DNA of 64,000 bases from BRHc4a sp049323755 (GCA_049323755.1 JBMOPE010000007.1:33639-97638); one strand, 5' to 3'; numbered from the stretch's first letter, positions 40,669 through 51,180 are shown. Made by a program: numbers and translations. The notes: generated from the letters alone by a model not told the origin.

Positions 40669-43095
40669 TTAGTTTCTAAGCGGCTTGTTGGTGGTCAGCA
40701 TATGGCGGATGCGGTCGATGGTCTTTTGCTCGCCCAGGAGGCTCAAGAATGCCTCGCGCTCCAGGTCCAGCAGGTTTTGCTCGGTCAGGTTGGTGCCCGG
40801 GGTTACTCCGCCACCGGTCAGGATGCCGGCCACTTTTTTGGCTATCTTGGCGTCGTGCTTGCTGATGTACTTGCCCCAGACCATTGTTTCGATGGCTACG
40901 CCAATGGCAGCCTCTCCTGGTGCGCCCAGAGCCTTGATGGTTTTGGGAACGGGGGGCATGAAGTCCGGTGCGGCCTTCAGTACCATCTTCTTTGCTTCGC
41001 CAATAAGACGGTCGCGGTTGGTGACAATCTTGGTGTCTGTCGCCCTCAGAATTCCCATGGAAACTGCTTCCGGTGCGCTGGTGGCAACCTTGGCCATTGC
41101 TATGTTTTCAAAGGCCCTGTTTATCATGGGCTGGTAGCTATTGGTTCCACCAGTTTTGATTGCGGCTGATTTAGGAGGATCAAGTTCAGCAGCCCTGAAG
41201 GCAAGTTCCTTCACGCCGCCGCCGCCGGGCACAAGGCCTACGCCGACTTCCACCAGTCCTATGTAGGACTCGGCGCATGCGGCAACCTGGTGGCCGTGCA
41301 TAACTATTTCGCAGCCTCCGCCAAGAGCCATGCCGTGGGGTGCTACCACAACCGGCTTCTTGCAGTACTTCATCCTCATGTTGGCATCCTGGAACTCCCT
41401 TATCATGAAGTCCAGCTCAACCCACTCCTGGGCTTCAGCATACATCATAACCAGCATGATGTTTGCGCCCACCGAGAAGTGCTGGCCATAGTTGGCCACA
41501 ACCATGCCCTCGTAATTTTTCTGAATTTCTTTTACTGCGTAATTCATCATGTTGACAATGTCGCTGCCGATGGAGTTGGACTTGCTGTGGAACTCCAGGC
41601 ATACCACACCGTCGCCTATATCGATAAGGCTTGCGCCGTCGTTTTTCGCGATAACCTTGTTTTGCTCCTTAAGGGGAGCCAGGAAGATGACGTCCTCACC
41701 GAATTTTTCGGGGGCGCTTTCCTTGGTGTTCTGATTGAATACGTAGCGGATGCCTTCCTTCTTCTCATAGAAGCTGGTCTTGCCGCTGGCAAGAAGGTCC
41801 TCAACAACCTTGGGTATCTTGTCTCCCTCTGCCTTGAGGCGCTCAACAACAGCGGGAACACCGAGAATATCCCACATTTCGAAGGGGCCGAAGTCCCAGT
41901 TGAAGCCCCACTTCATTGCCTGGTCAATTGACTGGATGTCATCGGCAATGATGCCAAGAAGGTTTGCCGCGTATAGAAGCTGCTGCTTGGTTATTTTCCA
42001 CGCAAACTCAGCAGCCTTGTCCCTGCCGTTTACAAGGACTTTGAGCATTCTTTCGGGCTTCTTCTTTGACTTGGCGTCGGAAAGGGAGCCGAAGCTGGCC
42101 TTTTGCTTGGGACGGTATTCCATGGTGTTGTAGTCAAGAACAAGAACTTCTCTGCCTTTTTCGGTTTTGACTTTCTTGTAGAAGCCCTGGCCGGTTTTGT
42201 CGCCCAGCCACTTGTTGGCCAGCATTTTCTGGAGGAATTCGACTTCTGCAAATATTGCTTTTTCTTCTGGATCTTCGGCTATGTCATAAACGGTTTTGGC
42301 GACGTGAAGCATAACATCCAGCCCCACCATGTCAAGGGTGCGGAAGGAGGCGCTCTTGGGGTGGCCCATAACGCGGCCGGTCAGCTCGTCAACTTCGTCC
42401 ACTGCAAGGCCGAACTCAGCCATGGCCTTAACGGTGGCACACATCCCGAAAACACCTATGCGGTTTGCCACGAAGTTGGGGGTGTCTTTACAAACAACAA
42501 CACCTTTGCCCAGTATCCTTTCACCGAAGTCCACCGAGAAATCAATAATTTCCTGAGAGGTCTCGTTGGCCGGAATTATTTCCAAAAGGCGCATGTATCT
42601 GGGGGGGTTGAAGAAGTGCCAGCCAAGGAAGTTTTGTTTGAACTCCTTGGAACGTCCTTCTATCATTTTGTTGATTGAAAGGCCGGAGGTGTTGGAAGCC
42701 ACGATGGAACCGGGTTTCCAGTGTTTTTCCACCTTTTCAAAAATGCTTTGTTTGATGTCCATTCTTTCCAGTACAACTTCGATAACTAGATCGCACTCGG
42801 AAAGCCATTTCATATTGTCCTCGAAGTTACCGGGGGTAAGCAGTTTTGCATTTTCCGGAACATAGAGGGCGGCCGGTTTTGCCTTCAGCAGATTTGCGAT
42901 ACCATTTACTGCAAACCTGTTGCGCACCTGGGGAGACTCCAGGGTTAGGCCTTTCTTTTCCTCATCCGGATTCAATGTCCCTGGCACGATGTCCAGGAGG
43001 TAGGTCGGGATACCCACGTTTGCCAGGTGTGCGGCAATAGTCGCACCCATAACCCCTGCTCCCAGCACGGCAGCTTTTTGTATGCTGCGCTTCAT
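40669..43095 (-). CDS. fadN: 3-hydroxyacyl-CoA dehydrogenase/enoyl-CoA hydratase fusion
   Basis: An 808-residue bifunctional beta-oxidation enzyme. The dehydrogenase comes first, with NAD loop GAGVMGATIAAHLANVG (residues 11-27) and HFFNPPRYMRLLEIIP (near 170); the crotonase-like hydratase follows from about residue 490, with GGGCEIVMHGH and EVGVGLVPGGGGVKE near 600-625. This order is that of Bacillus FadN, the reverse of proteobacterial FadB. It hydrates enoyl-CoA and oxidises the 3-hydroxyacyl-CoA. First gene of the operon. Upstream (43271-43276) a TATAAT reads toward it. Confidence 0.95.
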   Translation of the reverse strand: MKRSIQKAAVLGAGVMGATIAAHLANVGIPTYLLDIVPGTLNPDEEKKGLTLESPQVRNRFAVNGIANLLKAKPAALYVPENAKLLTPGNFEDNMKWLSECDLVIEVVLERMDIKQSIFEKVEKHWKPGSIVASNTSGLSINKMIEGRSKEFKQNFLGWHFFNPPRYMRLLEIIPANETSQEIIDFSVDFGERILGKGVVVCKDTPNFVANRIGVFGMCATVKAMAEFGLAVDEVDELTGRVMGHPKSASFRTLDMVGLDVMLHVAKTVYDIAEDPEEKAIFAEVEFLQKMLANKWLGDKTGQGFYKKVKTEKGREVLVLDYNTMEYRPKQKASFGSLSDAKSKKKPERMLKVLVNGRDKAAEFAWKITKQQLLYAANLLGIIADDIQSIDQAMKWGFNWDFGPFEMWDILGVPAVVERLKAEGDKIPKVVEDLLASGKTSFYEKKEGIRYVFNQNTKESAPEKFGEDVIFLAPLKEQNKVIAKNDGASLIDIGDGVVCLEFHSKSNSIGSDIVNMMNYAVKEIQKNYEGMVVANYGQHFSVGANIMLVMMYAEAQEWVELDFMIREFQDANMRMKYCKKPVVVAPHGMALGGGCEIVMHGHQVAACAESYIGLVEVGVGLVPGGGGVKELAFRAAELDPPKSAAIKTGGTNSYQPMINRAFENIAMAKVATSAPEAVSMGILRATDTKIVTNRDRLIGEAKKMVLKAAPDFMPPVPKTIKALGAPGEAAIGVAIETMVWGKYISKHDAKIAKKVAGILTGGGVTPGTNLTEQNLLDLEREAFLSLLGEQKTIDRIRHMLTTNKPLRN

Positions 43096-43390
43096 CTTTT
43101 GCGTTTCCTCCTTTACCTTTATTATTTTACATAATTTAACTGAAAGGAAAAAGTGACTGAATCCTCACTCATTTTATTTAATTATAACTTATTTTATTTT
43201 TCAACAAAGGTCAATAGGCAATAGGTCTTTTTTTGGGCCAATATATGTTCTTAAAGTTCTCTTTCCACTAATTATACCGTTTAACACAGTTTTCATAAAT
43301 AATAATATTTATTTTTATTAAAATACTTGAAAAATGTTTTATAAAGGAAATAATTAACCCAGCAGAGAATTTTACTTAAAGGTGATTTTT
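43096..43390. other. AT-rich divergent spacer
   Basis: About 295 bases between fadN and the YdcF gene. It holds a TATAAT on the minus strand at 43271-43276 with a weak TTTATG 17 bases upstream, as a possible fadN promoter. I see no gene, repeat or sigma-54 element. Confidence 0.5.
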
Positions 43391-43975
43391 TTGAGAAAAC
43401 TGACAGCGGTAATTATTGGCGCGGTGGCCGTAATACTTTTTACCTCGAGTCTGTGGCTATCTGCATTCGGAAGGTATCTGGTGATTGATGAACAGCCAGC
43501 AAAGAGCGATGCCATTGTAATTCTGGGAGGAGAAACAGTTCCCAGGGTGGCCAAGGGTGTCGAACTGTATAAAGACGGCTATGGAGGCCTCATTATTATG
43601 TCAGGTGGCGGGCGGCTTACATCAAGGATTACTGAGGCCGACCTAATGCGTATTGAGGCGGTGGATCTCGGAGTCAGCCCGGATGTGGTTGTGCTTGAAA
43701 ACAAATCGGAGAGCACGTACGAAAATGCAGTATATGTAAAAGAGATTGTGCTTAACCGGGGTATTAAAAGTGTTATTGTTGTTACATCAAATTATCACAC
43801 CAGGCGTTCCAGAGACATATTCCGCAAGGTATTCAACAATACAGGCGTTCAGATAGCAACCGTTTCCGCCCCTGATCCCAAATTTGATCCCGGTTCATGG
43901 TGGACGAATAGTGAGGGACAGCAAAAGGCCCTTACCGAACTGGCCAATACTGTAGTGTACACCATAAAGTACTGA
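43391..43975 (+). CDS. YdcF/DUF218 family membrane-anchored protein
   Basis: A 194-residue protein with one N-terminal membrane segment (LTAVIIGAVAVILFTSSLWL) and a DUF218 domain: DAIVILGGE, GLIIMSGGG, LENKSESTYENA and VVTSNYHTRRS. The family (YdcF, ElyC, SanA) is tied to envelope metabolism, but the reaction is unsettled. TTG 43391 follows AAAGGTGAT; the GTG at 43382 overlaps that ribosome site. Confidence 0.88.
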   Translation: MRKLTAVIIGAVAVILFTSSLWLSAFGRYLVIDEQPAKSDAIVILGGETVPRVAKGVELYKDGYGGLIIMSGGGRLTSRITEADLMRIEAVDLGVSPDVVVLENKSESTYENAVYVKEIVLNRGIKSVIVVTSNYHTRRSRDIFRKVFNNTGVQIATVSAPDPKFDPGSWWTNSEGQQKALTELANTVVYTIKY

Positions 43976-44089
43976 AATGCCTATGCTCAGAGTAACTTTT
44001 GCCGGAATGCATTATTATAATTATTTCTAGTTGCTGGGAGGATTAACAGGCGGAGTTCAGGCGCATAATAGTTCACGAGGTGATTATTT

Positions 44090-44425
44090 ATGCGGCTGGT
44101 TGCACTTATGCCCAATGAGGGGCAGGTGGGATTTCTTGTTGATAGCCTTAGAAACGCGGGCTTTAACAGGAAAGACCTGATTATTTCTGACCTGGCAAAG
44201 GCCAGGGATGAGAGAATCAGGGACCCGGAGGAGTACGCTGATGAAATAGCCTACATAAAGACTGAGCGGGATGAACTCTGGGAGACCGCTCCCTTCGCCG
44301 ATGGTGTAAAAGGTCTTAATGCCACCAGGGGGATACTGGTGGCAGTCGAGTGCCCCAAGCACTCGGCCTCACGGGTAAGGGACATAATGGAGCAGAATGG
44401 GGCATCAAAAATCTATCAGGACTGA
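44090..44425 (+). CDS. hypothetical protein
   Basis: A 111-residue acidic, soluble protein with no Cys cluster or membrane span beyond a single Cys. It begins MRLVALMPNEGQVGFLVDSL and resembles small stress-type proteins that start with a short alpha/beta segment, but I cannot place it in a family. AGGTGATTATTT precedes the ATG and a terminator follows at 44430, so it is probably a real single gene. Confidence 0.7.
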   Translation: MRLVALMPNEGQVGFLVDSLRNAGFNRKDLIISDLAKARDERIRDPEEYADEIAYIKTERDELWETAPFADGVKGLNATRGILVAVECPKHSASRVRDIMEQNGASKIYQD

Positions 44426-44429
44426 TACT

Positions 44430-44454
44430 AAAACCACCCATGGAGGGTGGTTTT
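44430..44454 (+). terminator. intrinsic terminator
   Basis: AAAACCACCC, loop ATGGA, GGGTGGTTTT. Perfect ten-base stem. Confidence 0.85.
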
Positions 44455-44594
44455 GTATTTGGAAAATACTATTTCGCTTTAACAGATTCCGACTGAGCGG
44501 TCATTCGCTCCGCAAAAAGTAAGGGGTTATACCGGCCCTTGATAAGAACTTCATAGGGCTAAGAGTTGTGGGTAAGATAATTCCTGTTTTACGG

Positions 44595-44967
44595 CTATAT
44601 ATGTAAAGCTGATTTTCGGTAGTAAGTGGGGGTTACCCCTACTTTTCTTTTAAATGCCGTGGTAAAGTGACTTATACTGTTAAATCCGCACTCGTAACAT
44701 ATTTCGGTTATGGTATGATTCCTTTGTTTAAGCATTTCTCTGGCCTTTTCCATTTTTATGTCCAGAAGGTACTCGTAGGGCGTCTTTCCCATTTGAGCTT
44801 TGAAGACTCTGATAAAATAATAAGAGCTTAAGTTTGCCACCCGGGAAACATCGTGGAATTAAAAGATTAATGTTGTCACTTTTATATTGGTTCATTAAAT
44901 CATCTATTTGCGTAGCTGTAAACGGAAAGGGCTGCTCTCCCATTATCTTCTTAATGTTTATCCCCAT
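44595..44967 (-). pseudogene. frameshifted AraC family regulator
   Basis: The 5' part (from ATG 44967) encodes MGINIKKIMGEQPFPF and ends its sense near 44860. The remainder, in another frame, encodes DVSRVANLSSYYFIRVFKAQ and the second AraC helix-turn-helix (MLKQRNHTITEICYECGFNS) to the stop at 44595. The frames meet around 44855-44875, where a small indel must have occurred. Only the C-terminal DNA-binding region is recognisable. It could be inactive or a sequencing error. Confidence 0.75.
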
Positions 44968-45114
44968 ACATCATCCCACCGGAATAAAAGTTATACAGCG
45001 CTTACTAAAGGACTAAAGGAGCTTTCTACTAAGAGAGTAAAAAACCCTTTTTGAAAAGGATCATTATGACAATCCCTGCCGAACTATCAGTAAATGCCAC
45101 GTAATCAGCATAGC

Positions 45115-47049
45115 TCATGGCTTGCTGTCGGATACCTCCAGGCCAAAATCCTTTAATTTCTTCCACAGTGTGGACCGGCTTATGCCAAGAAGTTTTGCTA
45201 TATCACCCTTATTACCCCGGATTAGTTTGCTGGCATGGAGCAATATTTGTTTTTCCATGTCCATCATGTTGCCCAACTCGATGGTCACCTGATTAATTCC
45301 TGACTTCTTCCTTATCGAAAGCTCCCCGGAGTTAAGTTTGTAAAGCAGGCTGTGGAAAACAGTGTGCGTTTTTGTGTTTTCCTCCTCCAGGGCCACGTAT
45401 CTTTCCACAAAGGCTTCCAATTCCCTCACATTACCGGGCCACATATATTTTTTCAGTGCCGAGGTAAGATTTTCATTAATGTTCAAAGACTCTATAATGC
45501 CAGGCCCTGCCAGTTTCTGGATGAAATATACAAAAAGCTCAGGAACGTCATCAAGCCTTGCTCGGAGGGGAGGGATTTGAAGGTTGAGAACATCCAGCCT
45601 GAAAAACAGGTCCTTTCTAAAACGTCCTTCTCTGACCGCCGTGGACAGATTTTGGTTGGTGGCGCTTATCACCCTTACATTTACAGGCAAAACTTTTTGC
45701 CCTCCCACCGGCATTACTTCCTTTTCCTGCAGCACTCTTAAAAGCCTTGCCTGGAGATTGGGGCTCAGTTCGCCAATCTCATCAAGAAAGATTGTCCCGC
45801 CGTGGGCCAGACTGAATAACCCAAGCTTTCCTCCCCTGCGGGCCCCGGTAAAAGCCCCATCCTCGTAGCCGAACAGCTCGCTTTCCAGCAGGTTCTCCGG
45901 CAGGGCAGCGCAGTTTACCACCACAAAAGGCTCCTCACGGCGGTTGCTTTCATTATGTATGCTCTGGGCAAATAACTCCTTACCGGTTCCACTCTCCCCG
46001 GTGATCAGTACCGAGGCCTCCGAACGGGCATATTTTCTTGCCTCCCGCACCGTTCCCCTAAGCATTGCGCTGCTGCCGACAATGTCACTGAATCTGAATT
46101 TTGCCGTCAGGCCCCGGCTGTGCAGTTCCCGCCTGATTTTGGCCTCCATGTACCGGATTTTGTCTGCGGCCTGAAAGGTTGTAATTACTGCCATATTGTT
46201 TTGTGCCAGGGGTACCAGATTACGGTTTAATATAACGGTTAAATCTCCCAGGTTGAGAATTTCACCTGAGGTGGCCTTGCCGTTGCCATACAGCGCCCGG
46301 CAGATGGGATTTTCACTGCAAACCTCCTCTATGGGCCTGCCCAGCACATCTTTTGCCTTAATGCCTGTTATTCTTTCCACCACCGGATTAAAGATGGTCA
46401 CCTCTTTTTCAGCAGCAAATATTCCGTCATAGGTATGATCCAGTACAGTTTTAAAGGATCTGCACACCCGCATGTCCCTTCTGCGTGCCCTGGAGATGTC
46501 CCGGGCCTTTTTAATTGCGTCGTAAATACACTCCCGGCTGCTGTGTACCATAAGTGACTCAAATCCCAGTGCCAGTGCCTTGTTGACCACGTATACCGAG
46601 GTGCCCACAATGACGTTGTTTTCTCTTAATAGTTTGCCTAATATATTTAATAGCTGGACATCCGACAGGAAAAAATTCATCCTGAAATCTATTTCGGAAA
46701 CTTCCATTATCCTCTTGTATTCAATCCGGTTAGGAAGTTGTTCGTAATCAATAAAGTTTATGATCTTGTTCATTGACTTTGCCCGGGTAAGTGTGTCTGC
46801 TATATCAAAACTGGAGATTTCGGCTACTATCACCGGTACCCCTAATTGTTTTTTCAGTGTTACTGCGGTAAATCCTCTGGCAACCAGCGCCTCTATTTGA
46901 TTATGGTTTATCCACTCCTGGATTTCGCTTTCGGAGCTGCTCTCGCTTTCACTGCGTATAATTACATCTATTGTAAGCTCGGCAGACACCTGCTTCGCAG
47001 TTTCTGCAAACCCGGGGTAGGGTGAAATAACGCCAATTTTTGCCTTCAT
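45115..47049 (-). CDS. PrpR-type sigma-54-dependent activator 1
   Basis: A 644-residue regulator: PrpR N-terminal ligand domain (residues 1-185, VISPYPGFAETAKQV start), PAS domain (about 198-300), AAA+ domain with Walker A GESGTGKE (about 348), GAFTGA (about 397) and WPGNVREL, then a Fis-type HTH (about 615-640). PrpR domains bind small acids or their CoA-linked products. ATG 47049 lies seven bases after GGGGGAG. It is downstream of a paralogue on the same strand. Probable targets are the -24/-12 promoters at 51165-51180, 51688, 58839 and 61434. Confidence 0.93.
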   Translation of the reverse strand: MKAKIGVISPYPGFAETAKQVSAELTIDVIIRSESESSSESEIQEWINHNQIEALVARGFTAVTLKKQLGVPVIVAEISSFDIADTLTRAKSMNKIINFIDYEQLPNRIEYKRIMEVSEIDFRMNFFLSDVQLLNILGKLLRENNVIVGTSVYVVNKALALGFESLMVHSSRECIYDAIKKARDISRARRRDMRVCRSFKTVLDHTYDGIFAAEKEVTIFNPVVERITGIKAKDVLGRPIEEVCSENPICRALYGNGKATSGEILNLGDLTVILNRNLVPLAQNNMAVITTFQAADKIRYMEAKIRRELHSRGLTAKFRFSDIVGSSAMLRGTVREARKYARSEASVLITGESGTGKELFAQSIHNESNRREEPFVVVNCAALPENLLESELFGYEDGAFTGARRGGKLGLFSLAHGGTIFLDEIGELSPNLQARLLRVLQEKEVMPVGGQKVLPVNVRVISATNQNLSTAVREGRFRKDLFFRLDVLNLQIPPLRARLDDVPELFVYFIQKLAGPGIIESLNINENLTSALKKYMWPGNVRELEAFVERYVALEEENTKTHTVFHSLLYKLNSGELSIRKKSGINQVTIELGNMMDMEKQILLHASKLIRGNKGDIAKLLGISRSTLWKKLKDFGLEVSDSKP

Positions 47050-47437
47050 AAGAACACTCCCCCGCATTTCTATAGGATGTATATTGTAAAAAAATTCTGA
47101 ATTTAATATTTGCACCTATGCATGAGACATGCCAATCAAAGGCCCGCATGTCATTCCTGACTTTTAACCACCTTGTAAATTAATCTGACGACGTTTTTAA
47201 GGACCGGTATCTGTTTGAAAATGAAACATCAGTTTAAAAGTTAAACACATTCTGTCATTTTGGTATGCGCCGGTATTCCGGTATAATAACAAAGATATAA
47301 GATTATTATATCAAATATCAACGTACATAAATAGGCGGCCCCTAGAAATCCCTGAGGCCCCCTGTCAGCTTTATTAAATATAATATGTTCAATTACTTAA
47401 CGGGCTGTTTGTAATTACTTTCCTGATTATTCTCTTA
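47050..47437. other. spacer between the two activator genes
   Basis: About 390 bases without a gene. It is AT-rich near 47280-47330 (CCGGTATTCCGGTATAATAA). No clear terminator or -24/-12 element was seen, so the downstream activator may have its own promoter here. Confidence 0.4.
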
Positions 47438-49360
47438 TCAATTTACCGCCCCCGATGGGCTTTTAAGTTTGCGCCAGAGGGTTGTCCGGCTTATACCCAG
47501 GGCCTTGGCCAGATTCTGCCTGGTGTAAGGTGATGCCTTGGCCAGCTGATCCAGTATGCTGTTTTCGATCTCTTCAAAGGTACCTATTTCCACTGTAATT
47601 TGCTTTTTGCTGGGGCCTTTATCCAGGCTGTTTAACATACGGTTTATAAGATCCTGCAGGGTGATGAAATTAACTGGGTCTTCTTCCCCTAAAGCTATAT
47701 ACCTCTCTGCAAAGTTTTCCAACTCCCGCACATTTCCCGGCCAGTCGTATTCCATAAGCCTGCTGACGATCTTTCGGGGAATATCTCCTGAAATAATATT
47801 TCGGCCTTTGCCCTTCACAAAATGAGAAAACAAAAGAGGAACGTCCTTTGCTCTTTCCCTGAGTGCCGGTACCTTTAGTGGTAGAACATTGAGACGGTAA
47901 TAAAGGTCTTCCCGGAAATGTCCCTTTTGTACCGCTTCCAGCAGGTTACGGTTGGTAGCGGTTATTATTCTGGTATCCACCGGCACCACCCGGTCCCCTC
48001 CGACACGCATAACTTCTTTTTGTTGTATTACCCTGAGCAGCCTGGCTTGCAGATGGGATCCCAGTTCACCTATTTCATCCATGAAAATAGTCCCGCTATG
48101 TGCCAGCTCGAAAAGACCTAACTTTCCTCCCCGCCTGGCTCCTGTAAAAGCCCCTTCCTCATAGCCGAAAAGCTCGCTCTCCAGGAGGTTTTCCGGCAGG
48201 GCCGCACAGTTTACCGCCACAAAAGGTCCTTGGCGGCGCTCGCTTTCATTATGTATGCTCTGTGCAAAAAGTTCTTTCCCGGTGCCGCTCTCACCGGATA
48301 TAAGAACAGTGGACTGTGTGCGGGCGTATTTTTGTGCCTGGGTTATAGCCTCCACCAGCGAGGGGCTTTTTCCCACAATGTCGGTTAAGTGGTATTTGGC
48401 CAACAACCCTTTAGAATGCAGTTTTTGCCTTATTTTTCCCTCCATTTGCCTTATACTGCTTACACCCTGGAAAGTAAGAACTACACACTGGCTGCCGCCG
48501 CTCATCCTGATGAGCATCCTGTTGACCACCAGTTCCTTACCTGCCAGCTTCACAATCTCACCGGTTACCTTCCTGCCGTTATGGTAAAGGGATTCTATCT
48601 CCCGGCAGTTCTTCAGCTGCCCGATGCTATTTCCGATGATCTCTTCCTGGCGCAGCCCCAGCAATTTCTCCGCCATGGGGTTGTAAAAGAAAACAGTTCC
48701 CTTTTCGTCAAGAGCCAAAACTCCGTCGTGAATGCTGTTTAATATGGTGCTCAGTCGTTCTGTAAAAAGACTGTTTTCTCTCTTTATTTCCACCAGCCTT
48801 ACAACAGTGGCTATGGCTTCCCTGATTGACTCCTCGCTGCTGTGCACGAAAACCGGGTTAATATCCAGGTTTCCGGTTTTTAAAATGATGCAGGACCCGG
48901 TGGAGATCATTGCCTTGACCCCTTCACTGCAGGCACATTCCAGCAGTCCGGCCAGTTCGGCTTCGTTACCATACTGATAAACTTTTACATCGAGGTTCAA
49001 CATTTCTCTGAAGATGGCGAAATCATATTTTTGATAGCTGTTTTTGTGCGACAAAAATCCGATAGGAGTGCCATATGCAATCCTTGCCTTGTGAAAAGTC
49101 TTCATCAGGTCAAAACTGCTAATCTTCACAGTGGACAGGGGCAGGTCCACAGCTTTCTCCAGCATAAGGGCGGTGGGCCCCCGGGCTACAATAGCCTCCA
49201 CCGTTTTTTCATTTTGCCACTTATTTGCCAGCTTGACCGCGTCGTCAAGTATTTGCTGCTCAATGACCAATTCCAGGTCAAAGCTGCTGCTGATTTCCTT
49301 AACAAGCGTGCCAAACTCCGGGTACGGGGAAAAGATCCCCACTTTTATACGTTGCCCCAT
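47438..49360 (-). CDS. PrpR-type sigma-54-dependent activator 2
   Basis: A 640-residue paralogue of the activator at 45115, with the same plan: PrpR_N (1-190, GIFSPYPEFGTLVKE), PAS (about 203-300), Walker A near 353, GAFTGA near 402 and a Fis-type HTH at 610-635. The two AAA+ domains are highly alike, while the ligand domains differ more, which suggests distinct inducers. GGAGGTGATGAA precedes the ATG. It lies next to a chemoreceptor with a sigma-54 promoter. Confidence 0.93.
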   Translation of the reverse strand: MGQRIKVGIFSPYPEFGTLVKEISSSFDLELVIEQQILDDAVKLANKWQNEKTVEAIVARGPTALMLEKAVDLPLSTVKISSFDLMKTFHKARIAYGTPIGFLSHKNSYQKYDFAIFREMLNLDVKVYQYGNEAELAGLLECACSEGVKAMISTGSCIILKTGNLDINPVFVHSSEESIREAIATVVRLVEIKRENSLFTERLSTILNSIHDGVLALDEKGTVFFYNPMAEKLLGLRQEEIIGNSIGQLKNCREIESLYHNGRKVTGEIVKLAGKELVVNRMLIRMSGGSQCVVLTFQGVSSIRQMEGKIRQKLHSKGLLAKYHLTDIVGKSPSLVEAITQAQKYARTQSTVLISGESGTGKELFAQSIHNESERRQGPFVAVNCAALPENLLESELFGYEEGAFTGARRGGKLGLFELAHSGTIFMDEIGELGSHLQARLLRVIQQKEVMRVGGDRVVPVDTRIITATNRNLLEAVQKGHFREDLYYRLNVLPLKVPALRERAKDVPLLFSHFVKGKGRNIISGDIPRKIVSRLMEYDWPGNVRELENFAERYIALGEEDPVNFITLQDLINRMLNSLDKGPSKKQITVEIGTFEEIENSILDQLAKASPYTRQNLAKALGISRTTLWRKLKSPSGAVN

Positions 49361-49490
49361 TTCATCACCTCCTGCCTCAGTAACCCTTTCGGCCCAGCAT
49401 GATAACAGCCCCTTTCAGGTCATACAGCTCGCCTGGCCCATGGCAGTGAGACGGGGGACTGCTGATGGGCTAGTTGTTCCCTGTAACTTT

Positions 49491-51065
49491 TTACACTTTG
49501 AAATTTTTAACAAGTTTGTCTACACCGGCAGCCATTGTATTAAGCTCCTGGGCCGCAGCGCTGACCTCTTCCATAGCGGCTGTCTGATTTTCAGTGGTAA
49601 GGACAACCATCTTTATTCCCGACGAGATCTCCCCCGATGCGGCAGCCAGCGAACGAACCTGCTGGGCAAGGTCCTCTACAATAGCGATTATTCCTTTAAA
49701 TTTATTGCCTACATTATTTACTACCACCACACTGTCCTCGACCTGCAGCCTGCCTGAATCCATTGCTTTAACCGCTTCCATGGACTCCTGCTGAACCTGG
49801 CTGATTAGCTTATTTATTTCCTTGGCGGCGCCAGTGGTCTGCTCCGCCAGCTTCCTAACCTCGTCCGCTACCACTGCGAACCCCCGCCCCTGATCTCCTG
49901 CCCGTGCCGCCTCTATGGCCGCGTTAAGGGCAAGGAGGTTGGTCTGATCTGCAATCTGGCTGATCATATCAACTATCTGGCTGACTCTTCCGCTGGTGTC
50001 GGACAAGCCGTTGATCACCTGTGACGTAATGTTTGTAGTTGAAATTATAGAATCCATCTGGGCATAAATCCTGTCTATTCCCCGGGTACCCTCGTCGGCG
50101 TTTTTCGCTGCCTCCTCGGTGCCCAGAGACACATTCCTATAGTTTTGGGCTACATTTTCCACGGTAGAAGCCATTTGCTCTACGGTGGAGACGGTTTCGC
50201 AGGCGCCGGCCGATGTCTGCTGGGCCTGGCCGGAAAGTTTGGTGGCCGCACTGTAAAGCGCATTAGAGAAACTCACCAGCTGATAAATGGTATCTTTAAG
50301 GTTGTTTTTCATCTGGTTGAAGGCGGATGAAAGCTGGGCTATCTCATCCCTGCCCCGGATACTGATGTCTTGTGCGGTAAGATCGCCGGCGGCTACAAGG
50401 CGGGCTCTCTCCGCTATTCTGGCCAGCCCCCCGGAAATATCGCGGGAAATGGTAAAGGCCAGTATTAATCCCGCTGCACCGGCAATGATGGTGACGGATA
50501 CCACCATGTAAACTGCGGAATTATATTGAGCACGGCTTTTGCTGTACCTTTCCTCGGCTTTTCGCTCGTTTAGTTCTACTATTTTACTGAGGGTTTTCTG
50601 GGCATTGCTGTAGGATTGCATTACTTCCCCGGAAAGCAAACTACTGGCTTCTTCGTTATAATACCGTGACATCATGATCGCCTGCGTAGCCATACGCAGA
50701 TAGTTTTCCCATTCACTATTGAACTGGTCGTAAAGCTCTTTGTCTTCGGTCGTAGTAATTACCTTTTCGTATTCCTGCTTATTGGCTCCAAGCTCCCGTA
50801 TGCTTTTGGCAAGCTCACTGTCAGCCGCTTCTTTGTCCTTATCGTTGGTGGATAGTATGTACTGGCGGACCGCTGCCTTATAATCTGAGGTGTTTTTGTC
50901 AATAGCCATAATATACTTGACCCCCGGCATTATGGTGCTTGATACCTCTTCCATCATGCTATTGACCGCCTTCATCTTGGACAGTCCCATCATGCCCACT
51001 GTGAATAAAAATAAAATTATGATTGCGAAGGAAACCATCAGGCGTAACTTTATGCTTAAAGACAT
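49491..51065 (-). CDS. methyl-accepting chemotaxis protein, transmembrane
   Basis: A 524-residue receptor. Membrane helix 1 (residues 8-28), a four-helix-bundle sensor outside the cell (about 30-185), membrane helix 2 (about 188-210), HAMP (211-263) and the signalling domain with tip QIADQTNLLALNAAIEAARAG. No C-terminal CheR pentapeptide is present. A canonical -24/-12 promoter lies 100 bases upstream, so its expression is tied to a sigma-54 activator, probably the adjacent PrpR types; it may guide cells to the same substrate. Confidence 0.94.
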   Translation of the reverse strand: MSLSIKLRLMVSFAIIILFLFTVGMMGLSKMKAVNSMMEEVSSTIMPGVKYIMAIDKNTSDYKAAVRQYILSTNDKDKEAADSELAKSIRELGANKQEYEKVITTTEDKELYDQFNSEWENYLRMATQAIMMSRYYNEEASSLLSGEVMQSYSNAQKTLSKIVELNERKAEERYSKSRAQYNSAVYMVVSVTIIAGAAGLILAFTISRDISGGLARIAERARLVAAGDLTAQDISIRGRDEIAQLSSAFNQMKNNLKDTIYQLVSFSNALYSAATKLSGQAQQTSAGACETVSTVEQMASTVENVAQNYRNVSLGTEEAAKNADEGTRGIDRIYAQMDSIISTTNITSQVINGLSDTSGRVSQIVDMISQIADQTNLLALNAAIEAARAGDQGRGFAVVADEVRKLAEQTTGAAKEINKLISQVQQESMEAVKAMDSGRLQVEDSVVVVNNVGNKFKGIIAIVEDLAQQVRSLAAASGEISSGIKMVVLTTENQTAAMEEVSAAAQELNTMAAGVDKLVKNFKV

Positions 51066-51164
51066 TCCTTTTACCCCCTTGCAGGTTATTTTTGATTGGA
51101 TTTACCTGTTGAAAGCGTTTAAGGGAAAACAATCATTTATATATTTTGAATTGTCTGACTGTTA

Positions 51165-51180
51165 CGCAAAAAATGTGCCA
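51165..51180 (-). promoter_or_regulatory. sigma-54 promoter of the chemoreceptor
   Basis: On the minus strand TGGCACATTTTTTGCG, a full match to the consensus with GG and GC ten bases apart. Confidence 0.88.
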
